Positions 1 to 4,611 of a DNA stretch of 10,242 nucleotides are shown here, piece after piece. The stretch's first letter is position 1, and each line of letters opens with the position of its first letter. The notes under the pieces were generated by a model. It was not told the origin of the DNA. It made no database searches and saw only the letters and a program-made list of their open reading frames with translations. The stretch is from Candidatus Poseidoniaceae archaeon (lineage in GTDB: Archaea; Thermoplasmatota; Poseidoniia; Poseidoniales; Poseidoniaceae). The position numbers and the translations under genes were made by a program. The stretch spans positions 1 through 10,242 of the forward strand of contig JAKUNX010000059.1 of NCBI GenBank assembly GCA_022451835.1, in the 5' to 3' direction.

Positions 1-691
1 AGATAACTCCTCGCTGACTTGACATATTTTCTGGTGATGGCCACTCTCCCTGACCTTGAATTATATTAGCACCATAACGTTTGGCAAACTCTCCGTCAAA
101 GGCTTCTGGACCCATGAATCTTATCGAGCGATAATTAGAAATTGGTGGCCCTGCATCTCTTAACTCAGGATATTCAAACGTTGTATTAATCCAATAAGGG
201 TTTTCATTATCAGAAACAGAGCGCATCTCTAATGGTTGGGCATAGAGAAAATCTTCATTGAAAAATCCCGCACTATGAATCCCTTGCCGTCCTAAAATTA
301 CCGTACAATCTGCAAGCTCTTGGCTATATTCAATCATCAACTCAGTACATACATCTTGCATAACGCTAGTGTTGTTAGTCCAACCTGATGACCCTTCAGT
401 AGGTGCTTTCTTAAATTCAACTTTAGCATCAATTGGCTCACCATCTAATGATTCGTCAAAGAAAATTTGTGACAATCCTATCCCGTAGGACAATACTGTC
501 GTGATAACTAAAGAAGCCAAAAATACTCCAGCAACAACTGCTAATCCTCTTTCTCTACCTCGCCAAGCACTTTGTGAAGCCAAACGAAGGTTTTCTGGAG
601 CATCTCTTACCCTCCTGCGCCAACGCTCAACAATTCCTACTTTGGGTACAACATAGGATGCAAAAGGATCGAATTTCTCTTCTTCACTCAC
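1..691 (-). CDS. FtsX/MacB-type ABC transporter permease, N-terminal part (cut by window edge)
   Basis: About 230 codons are visible and the frame runs off the left edge, so the C-terminus is missing. I chose the GTG at 691, whose GTGA overlaps the TGA stop of the ATPase gene; a strong Shine-Dalgarno GGAGGTGA lies 6 nt upstream (698-705). The product begins with an acidic, then basic cytoplasmic stretch (about residues 1-48, with WRRR and WRGRER), followed by one hydrophobic segment (about 49-73) and a soluble, presumably extracytoplasmic region with a Cys pair (VCTEL and ADCTV). One N-terminal helix followed by a large exterior domain is the arrangement of MacB/FtsX-like permeases, whose remaining helices would lie outside the window. 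Together with the adjacent LolD/MacB-like ATPase it should form an exporter or a mechanotransmission complex. The substrate cannot be told. The family call rests on topology and partner rather than a diagnostic motif. Confidence 0.75.
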   Translation of the reverse strand, partial: MSEEEKFDPFASYVVPKVGIVERWRRRVRDAPENLRLASQSAWRGRERGLAVVAGVFLASLVITTVLSYGIGLSQIFFDESLDGEPIDAKVEFKKAPTEGSSGWTNNTSVMQDVCTELMIEYSQELADCTVILGRQGIHSAGFFNEDFLYAQPLEMRSVSDNENPYWINTTFEYPELRDAGPPISNYRSIRFMGPEAFDGEFAKRYGANIIQGQGEWPSPENMSSQRGVI

Positions 692-1413
692 TCCTCTTCA
701 CCTCCTTGTACATCATCTAAGCCCCAAGCTGTACGAATATCGGAGGCTTCGGTCTTACCGTCTAAAAGTAGTAACATTCTGTCAGCATTCGCAGCCAATT
801 CAGGGTCATGAGTAACCATCAATATTGAGATTGGATTTTCTTCATCATGACATAAATCCTTGAATAATTGTAGCACATCTTTGCCGCTGGCTATATCTAA
901 ATTCCCAGTAGGTTCGTCTGCAAGCAGTAATGGACGATTGCCAGCAATTGCCCGAGCAATGGCAACACGTTGTTGCTGTCCACCAGATAATTGGTCGGGA
1001 ATGTGATGCATTCTATCACCAAGACCAACACGTTCCAATGCTGCTGCTGCACGTTGTTCGGCATCTTTAGAAGATTCTCCTGATAACTCGAGTGCCATTG
1101 CAACATTGTCAATAGCGGTTAAATTGTTTAACAGGTGGAAATCTTGGAATATCCACCCCACTAATTCACGACGCACATCGACAACACTTGATGGGCCTTT
1201 ACGGCCATACTTACGCCCGTTTAGATCAATTTCACCACCATCGCCAGACAATAGACCGCCGATGATATTTAGCAGAGTGGATTTTCCACATCCTGAAGGT
1301 CCCATCAAAGCAACTAGCTCACCTTGTTTTAGTTCAAGGTCTATGCCTTTCAAAACTTGCAGTTTATCGCTGCCGAAACCGAATGACTTAGTTAACCCAT
1401 TAATTCGCAACAT
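688..1413 (-). CDS. ABC transporter ATP-binding protein, LolD/MacB-like
   Basis: A complete nucleotide-binding subunit of 241 aa from ATG 1413 (a TTG directly before it could add one residue). Visible motifs are Walker A GPSGCGKST near residue 39, the Q-loop in WIFQDFHLL, the signature LSGGQQQRVAIARAI, Walker B LLLADEPTGNLD and the H-loop in VTHDP. The opening pattern (LTKSFG, then VLKGIDLELKQGE) and the DEPTGNLD Walker B are typical of the LolD/MacB/FtsE group that pairs with FtsX-fold permeases. The tail is short and acidic (GGEEE). It is cytoplasmic and hydrolyses ATP to drive the permease, which starts inside its stop codon; translational coupling is therefore likely. A TATA-like box lies 37-45 nt upstream, so this pair has its own promoter, separate from alkB 60 nt upstream. 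Confidence 0.93.
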   Translation of the reverse strand: MLRINGLTKSFGFGSDKLQVLKGIDLELKQGELVALMGPSGCGKSTLLNIIGGLLSGDGGEIDLNGRKYGRKGPSSVVDVRRELVGWIFQDFHLLNNLTAIDNVAMALELSGESSKDAEQRAAAALERVGLGDRMHHIPDQLSGGQQQRVAIARAIAGNRPLLLADEPTGNLDIASGKDVLQLFKDLCHDEENPISILMVTHDPELAANADRMLLLLDGKTEASDIRTAWGLDDVQGGEEE

Positions 1414-1449
1414 CAACTAACCACTACTAGCAATAACAGTGTGTTCTAG

Positions 1450-1458
1450 TATATATAA
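1450..1458 (-). promoter_or_regulatory. TATA-like box for the ABC transporter operon
   Basis: On the minus strand this reads TTATATATA, 37-45 nt upstream of the ATPase ATG. With the usual archaeal TATA-to-start distance of about 25 nt it predicts a leader of roughly 15-20 nt. It sits in the 60-nt gap after the alkB C-terminal frame. Seen directly; the function is inferred. Confidence 0.55.
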
Positions 1459-1473
1459 GGCTGTAAGAGATTA

Positions 1474-1893
1474 TTACGAGGTTTGTTGCTTGAATAGTTC
1501 GTAACTCTTTTTCATACGATAATGGAACAATGGTGGAATCAATGCAGTCCAAAACATGATGTAGTAACCACTTGGTAGTTGCGGGGATTCATCATGAGCA
1601 TCTAAGCGCTGATAATGTGTGCTTGATTTCAAATGATGTGATGGATGAAGTGGCAATTCGAGTAATGTCCACCTAGACCATCTGTGTCTACTTTCCCAAG
1701 CATGACTAGCATTAGCCCGCTCACCATCTTGTCTAACCAGGCCATGATGTTGGAGATAATTTACAAACTCGAGTAAATATACAGCAACAAATGCTTGAAG
1801 TAAAAATACGCCTAGAACGTAAGGAGATATGATTAACAATCTACTTACTAAGACAGTGTGTAATAACATAGAGTACTTGAAATGGAAGAGTTC
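1474..1893 (-). CDS. alkB: AlkB-type alkane/fatty-acid monooxygenase, C-terminal part (second reading frame)
   Basis: This frame carries the C-terminal half of an AlkB-type integral-membrane di-iron monooxygenase. It is open from 1893, after a TAA at 1894-1896; the first ATG is at 1869, giving 131 aa. Numbered from that ATG it has a hydrophobic hairpin (about 10-36), NYLQHHGL (37-44, matching the family's NYIEHYGL), HPSHH (75-79, matching RHSDHH of the third histidine box), and ESPQLPSGY (94-102) followed by the usual LIPPLF. H41, H75, H78 and H79 sit at the family's iron-ligand positions. The frame is +1 relative to the upstream half, and the ATG lies inside that half. It is therefore either a genuine separate chain, the tail of a broken gene, or the result of a sequencing or assembly error. 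No Shine-Dalgarno is evident before ATG 1869, which argues against independent translation. Confidence 0.75.
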   Translation of the reverse strand, partial: ELFHFKYSMLLHTVLVSRLLIISPYVLGVFLLQAFVAVYLLEFVNYLQHHGLVRQDGERANASHAWESRHRWSRWTLLELPLHPSHHLKSSTHYQRLDAHDESPQLPSGYYIMFWTALIPPLFHYRMKKSYELFKQQTS

Positions 1894-2410
1894 TTAAAAA
1901 GTGAAAATATACATTCCGGCCCCATGGAGAGGAAGTTGGATCTCTTGCCTTAGCCCAATGTTTGTGATGTGTATGGTTATGTTCTACAGTGAAATGAAGA
2001 TATAGCACAGTCATTAAGTCAAGCCTAGATAACCACCAACTTGCTGATCGAGGTTTCCTATGCCCTAACTCATGAGCGGTAACAATACCTGATGCACCAC
2101 TGGACAGGCCAACAGAAATTGCCCCCAGCCATACGAACTTAGTATAATCAACCGCAGCGATGTATAGTAGCGTAATTACCACTACAGGAACTAAAATCGC
2201 ATGGATATGGACGATATAATTGAACGCCTTGCCTTCTTCTAGTGGATTAGTATCTGAGCTTTGTCCAGCAAAAAAGTCGAGTATAGGATATAGGCCCAAA
2301 GCAAGATAAATGGTTGCACCCATCCACCAGCCACCAGCAAGTAAACCTGCTATTGTTGCTAATGGAGTAAGCAATCCAATCAAGTGTGGTAACCACCTAG
2401 CCATGACCAT
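1841..2410 (-). CDS. alkB: AlkB-type alkane/fatty-acid monooxygenase, N-terminal part (frame breaks off)
   Basis: 189 aa from ATG 2410 (ATG 2404 is an alternative). It has paired hydrophobic segments at about 8-46 and 66-110, HELGHRK (113-119, histidine box 1), EHNHTHH (143-149, box 2), and DPTSSPWGRNVYFHFLRTLPFQ, the stretch that follows box 2 in AlkB proteins. H113, H117, H144, H148 and H149 are at the expected iron-ligand positions. After about residue 179 the frame leaves the family pattern and stops at 1841, while the rest of the protein continues in the +1 frame. AlkB enzymes hydroxylate terminal carbons of alkanes or fatty acyl chains in the membrane with electrons from a rubredoxin; no rubredoxin is in view. 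The gene starts 24 nt after the second microprotein gene and probably shares its transcript. The substrate cannot be told from sequence; related desaturase-fold hydroxylases remain possible. Confidence 0.8.
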   Translation of the reverse strand: MVMARWLPHLIGLLTPLATIAGLLAGGWWMGATIYLALGLYPILDFFAGQSSDTNPLEEGKAFNYIVHIHAILVPVVVITLLYIAAVDYTKFVWLGAISVGLSSGASGIVTAHELGHRKPRSASWWLSRLDLMTVLYLHFTVEHNHTHHKHWAKARDPTSSPWGRNVYFHFLRTLPFQVLYVITHCLSK

Positions 2411-2434
2411 CCATCGACAGGTCAGTTAAGGAGG

Positions 2435-2563
2435 TTAGTATTCTAAACTGGTATTTTTACGGGAAAAAAGACGCTTAATCCAAGAACTGGAAAAACCAAT
2501 TCCATTTCTGTAAACTTGCTTATCCATCACTTCATCTACATATGTTTCTAAGTATGTATCCAT
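2435..2563 (-). CDS. Microprotein, 42 aa, paralogue of the upstream small gene
   Basis: A short ORF with ATG at 2563 placed directly after the TAA of the 53-codon gene, with no spacer. A Shine-Dalgarno GAGGTGG (2571-2577) lies 7 nt upstream, inside the preceding gene. The product starts MDTYLETYVD and continues EVMDKQVYRNGI. Fifteen of its first 22 residues are identical to the upstream small protein, many of them through different synonymous codons (for example AGA against CGT, GGA against GGT). The C-terminal half differs: it is short and basic (WIKRLFSRK) and ends in SLEY. It has no signal peptide or clear membrane helix. It ends 24 nt before alkB. I recognise no family. The conserved N-terminus with varied tails suggests a common docking or dimerisation segment, but that is inference. 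Confidence 0.8.
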   Translation of the reverse strand: MDTYLETYVDEVMDKQVYRNGIGFSSSWIKRLFSRKNTSLEY

Positions 2564-2725
2564 TTATTGTCCACCTCTTACACTAAATGATCCTCTAATA
2601 TCAGGTGCAGCTCTGTAATTTACAATACCCTGTAGTATTGTGTTCATCCAATTGGCAAAAATACCATTACGGTACTGTTGTTTTTCCATGGCATCATCAA
2701 CATATTTCTCTAACTCTCTGTCCAT
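2564..2725 (-). CDS. Microprotein, 53 aa, first of a tandem paralogous pair
   Basis: The ATG at 2725 has a Shine-Dalgarno GTGAGGAT (2732-2739) 6 nt upstream and a TATA-like box at 2759-2768, so it is probably the first gene of its transcript. The product starts MDRELEKYVD and continues DAMEKQQYRNGI, an acidic and probably helical segment with alternating charged and hydrophobic residues. A more hydrophobic amphipathic piece (FANWMNTILQGIV) follows, then a tail ending RGSFSVRGGQ. The N-terminal 22 residues share 15 identities with the downstream 42-aa protein, and the codon differences there are largely synonymous, which is good evidence that both are translated. I do not recognise a family. 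Its place upstream of alkB could mean an accessory role with that enzyme, or regulation; neither is shown by the sequence. Confidence 0.82.
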   Translation of the reverse strand: MDRELEKYVDDAMEKQQYRNGIFANWMNTILQGIVNYRAAPDIRGSFSVRGGQ

Positions 2726-2758
2726 TGTGTTATCCTCACTTTACTTTTAACACCTAGA

Positions 2759-2768
2759 GTATATTAAA
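2759..2768 (-). promoter_or_regulatory. TATA-like box for the microprotein-alkB transcript
   Basis: The minus strand reads TTTAATATAC about 34-43 nt before the first microprotein ATG. The predicted start of transcription is about 10-15 nt before that ATG, close to the Shine-Dalgarno. This makes the two small genes plus alkB one probable transcription unit. Confidence 0.55.
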
Positions 2769-2809
2769 CAGTGGTGAATATGCCAACACATAGGTTTAGT
2801 AAATAAATT

Positions 2810-2829
2810 AAGTGTAAATAAATACACTT
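2810..2829. promoter_or_regulatory. Perfect 7+7 palindrome, candidate operator
   Basis: AAGTGTA and TACACTT form perfect inverted half-sites around a 6-nt spacer (aataaa). It lies in the divergent gap, about 42 nt upstream of the microprotein TATA box and about 45-50 nt before the likely taw1 promoter. Its size and symmetry suit a dimeric helix-turn-helix regulator. The spacer is too A/T-rich and the position too far upstream for a terminator. Part of it also belongs to a direct repeat TAAATAAAT (2800-2808 and 2815-2823). Confidence 0.45.
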
Positions 2830-2868
2830 GTTCAGTATGACTTTTCTTAGTTAATTAGCAAATCTGGT

Positions 2869-2882
2869 CGAAAATTAAAATT
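2869..2882 (+). promoter_or_regulatory. Candidate BRE/TATA element for taw1
   Basis: CGAAAATTAAAATT is the most promoter-like stretch on the plus strand before taw1. If used, it gives a leader of roughly 85 nt that would contain most or all of the two inverted repeats at 2896-2922 and 2935-2975. A weaker alternative is the CAAAATAG at 2910-2917, giving a shorter leader. Confidence 0.35.
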
Positions 2883-2895
2883 TCTTCCGACTTGA

Positions 2896-2922
2896 GTTGG
2901 CTTGATAACCAAAATAGCCAAC
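2896..2922 (+). repeat. Inverted repeat, 7-bp arms, in the taw1 leader region
   Basis: GTTGGCT (2896-2902) and AGCCAAC (2916-2922) are perfect inverted arms with a 13-nt A/T-rich loop. Depending on the true transcription start this is either an RNA hairpin at the 5' end of the taw1 leader or a DNA-level site beside the promoter. Confidence 0.45.
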
Positions 2923-2934
2923 GCATTAACATCC

Positions 2935-2975
2935 GAGCCTATCCCGAACCCGTAAGGAACCGAGGTTGACGGCTC
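2935..2975 (+). promoter_or_regulatory. Nested inverted repeat just before the taw1 ribosome-binding site
   Basis: The outer arms are GAGCC (2935-2939) and GGCTC (2971-2975), with inner arms AACC (2947-2950) and GGTT (2964-2967). The outer arm ends 1 nt before the AGGAG that serves taw1, so folding could influence ribosome access. The stretch is noticeably more G/C-rich than the surrounding spacer. It does not match a riboswitch or a tRNA that I know. Confidence 0.35.
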
Positions 2976-2990
2976 AGGAGAGTGTACCAA

Positions 2991-3998
2991 ATGGGTATGG
3001 ATTTAGCGCTAAAAGCCAAACTGCAAAAGCAAAGATATCACATTGTTGGGGAACATGGTGGAGTAAAAGTTTGTCACTGGACTAAAGAGTCATTGCTTAG
3101 AGATCGTCAGTGTTACAAGGGCAAGTTCTACGGAATTGCCAGCCACAACTGTATGCAAACCTCTCCTGTTGTTGACCAATGTAATCTTGCATGCACATAC
3201 TGTTGGCGAGAGCCGCACATGGACACATTAGAATTAACCAATCAAGACCCGCTTGAATTACTGTATGAATCTGTTCGAGCTCAGCGAAGATTGTTATCTG
3301 GCTTTGGCGGCAACCCCAAAGTACCTAGAGAAAAGTGGCTCGATGCTCAAAATCCTAAACATGTTGCAATCTCCTTGAATGGTGAACCTACACTTTACAC
3401 TAGGCTAGGCGAATATATCGATTTATGTCACAAACATGGCATGACTACTATGTTAGTTACTAACGGAACCTTTCCAAAAGTATTGGAACGATTGGATCCC
3501 CTGCCAACTCAACTATATGTTTCAGTAGATGCTCCTAACAAAGAAATCTTTGACAAGGTTTGCAAGCCTAAATGGAACTCTAGAGCCTGGGAGCAATTTG
3601 AGAAAACTATTGATTTAATGCCTTCACTAGATACTAGAATTGTATCTCGACACACCTTGATGAAAGGTATCAATATGAGTGATAAAAATATTCGCGAGTT
3701 TGCCGCTTTAGACAACCGTGCAGATCCTGATTTTATTGAAAATAAAGGCTACGTTTACGTTGGTCACAGCAGAGAAAACCTCAGTGCTGAAAACATGCCA
3801 AGTCATGATGATATAATGGACTTCTCGGCAAAAATTGCTCCACTAACTGGAAGAGAAATTCTCTCTGACTCAAAGCCGAGTCGTGTCGCGTTAGTGGGAC
3901 ATGAGATAACACCGATACCAATTCCTGAAGCTACCATGTTTTTCCCGGAGGATTTAGGAATTGCTCCTTCGGTTAAGCACTTGCCGATTATCCAATAA
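2991..3998 (+). CDS. taw1: tRNA 4-demethylwyosine synthase Taw1 (archaeal TYW1)
   Basis: A radical SAM enzyme that condenses pyruvate with N1-methylguanosine-37 of tRNA-Phe to make the tricyclic 4-demethylwyosine, the second step of wybutosine synthesis. It is cytoplasmic. Numbered from ATG 2991 (335 aa), the radical-SAM cluster motif is C64-x3-C68-x2-C71 (CNLACTYCWRE). Three more cysteines, C28, C41 and C54, stand where the family binds its second 4Fe-4S cluster. Further family motifs are KGKFYGI, SLNGEPTLY, LVTNGTFP and YVSVDAPN. There is no flavodoxin domain, as in archaea. An in-frame GTG at 2982 would add 3 residues, but it is only 1 nt from AGGAG; ATG 2991 is 10 nt away and was preferred. 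The 3' end overlaps the convergent GST-like gene by 11 nt. The leader holds inverted repeats. Confidence 0.95.
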   Translation: MGMDLALKAKLQKQRYHIVGEHGGVKVCHWTKESLLRDRQCYKGKFYGIASHNCMQTSPVVDQCNLACTYCWREPHMDTLELTNQDPLELLYESVRAQRRLLSGFGGNPKVPREKWLDAQNPKHVAISLNGEPTLYTRLGEYIDLCHKHGMTTMLVTNGTFPKVLERLDPLPTQLYVSVDAPNKEIFDKVCKPKWNSRAWEQFEKTIDLMPSLDTRIVSRHTLMKGINMSDKNIREFAALDNRADPDFIENKGYVYVGHSRENLSAENMPSHDDIMDFSAKIAPLTGREILSDSKPSRVALVGHEITPIPIPEATMFFPEDLGIAPSVKHLPIIQ

Positions 3999-4596
3999 TT
4001 GGAAATTCAACAACTTCATCGCCTTCATGCCATTGGGGGTATTTTTTCATACAAATCTTAAACTCATCACTGGCTAAATTATTACTCAACCATTCATGTA
4101 TATTGTTCCAATTTTGTGAATCAAACCACTGTCTATCATGGTTGGCAAATTGTCTTACAAATGGAAATAGTGCATCATTTAACGCATCAGAAATCTCTTC
4201 TTTCAAGAAATTGTCTAAGTCATCTAGATATTTTTTGGCAAGCGTTCTTTGTTCAATAGAATCAACATTTTCATAACGATTTGGGTACTTGTAACGGTCT
4301 AAATGGAACTTGAACTCATTATCATTCCGATCAACCCATTGTGATTCAATCTCACTCAATTTCCAAGAGAGTACATGCTGCATAATCTCAAGACTTTCCT
4401 CGATAACTTCTCCGTTTGAAAGGAGCATAACCGGAACCGTACCTTTAGGTGAAATTTGCATCATGTGTTCTGGCCTATCACGTAAAATAACTTCTCTATG
4501 CTCACAAATGTGCTTGGTTCTGACTATTGACATCCTTGCTCGCATTGCGTATGGGCAGCGCCTAAAACTGTAGAGAATTGGACGGCTATTTGACAT
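3988..4596 (-). CDS. Glutathione S-transferase-like protein with N-terminal thioredoxin fold
   Basis: 202 aa from ATG 4596, with GAGG (4604-4607) 7 nt upstream. The N-terminal half has the GST/glutaredoxin-like pattern: ILYSFRRCPYAMRAR with C14-P-Y-A as the likely active-site cysteine, a cis-proline segment GTVPVML (about 52-58), and the E-S pair of the thiol-binding site (IEES, 65-68). The C-terminal half is all-helical in appearance, with FPFVRQFANHDR near 144-154. The CPYA motif suggests a cysteine-type (omega/glutaredoxin-2-like) thiol transferase or dehalogenase-like reductase rather than a Tyr/Ser-type GST. It follows the beta-oxidation fusion gene by 15 nt and is probably cotranscribed with it. 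Few archaea are known to make glutathione, so the natural thiol is uncertain and a bacterial origin of the gene is plausible. The last codons overlap the 3' end of taw1 on the other strand. Confidence 0.85.
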   Translation of the reverse strand: MSNSRPILYSFRRCPYAMRARMSIVRTKHICEHREVILRDRPEHMMQISPKGTVPVMLLSNGEVIEESLEIMQHVLSWKLSEIESQWVDRNDNEFKFHLDRYKYPNRYENVDSIEQRTLAKKYLDDLDNFLKEEISDALNDALFPFVRQFANHDRQWFDSQNWNNIHEWLSNNLASDEFKICMKKYPQWHEGDEVVEFPIIG

Positions 4597-4611
4597 GTTT
4601 CTGCCTCAAAT

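Noticed and set aside
688..691. GTGA overlap between ATPase and permease genes as an anomaly
   Set aside because: Four-base stop/start overlaps are ordinary in ABC transporter operons; it only helps fix the permease start.
1106..1420. 104-codon open frame on the plus strand opposite the ABC ATPase
   Set aside because: It is antisense to a gene with all ABC motifs, has Pro/Ser/Arg-rich shadow composition and matches no family.
1890..1905. TTTTTAAG as a programmed frameshift slippery site in alkB
   Set aside because: It lies before the stop (1894-1896) in the downstream frame, so shifting there would end translation; the usable window begins at 1893.
2800..2823. TAAATAAAT direct repeats as a CRISPR or iteron-like array
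   Set aside because: Only two 9-bp A/T-only copies, partly inside the palindrome; too few and too simple for an array or origin.
2830..2981. Possible tRNA or riboswitch before taw1
   Set aside because: The inverted repeats do not fold into a cloverleaf, there is no TPsiC-like GTTCGA loop or acceptor stem, and no riboswitch core I know is present.
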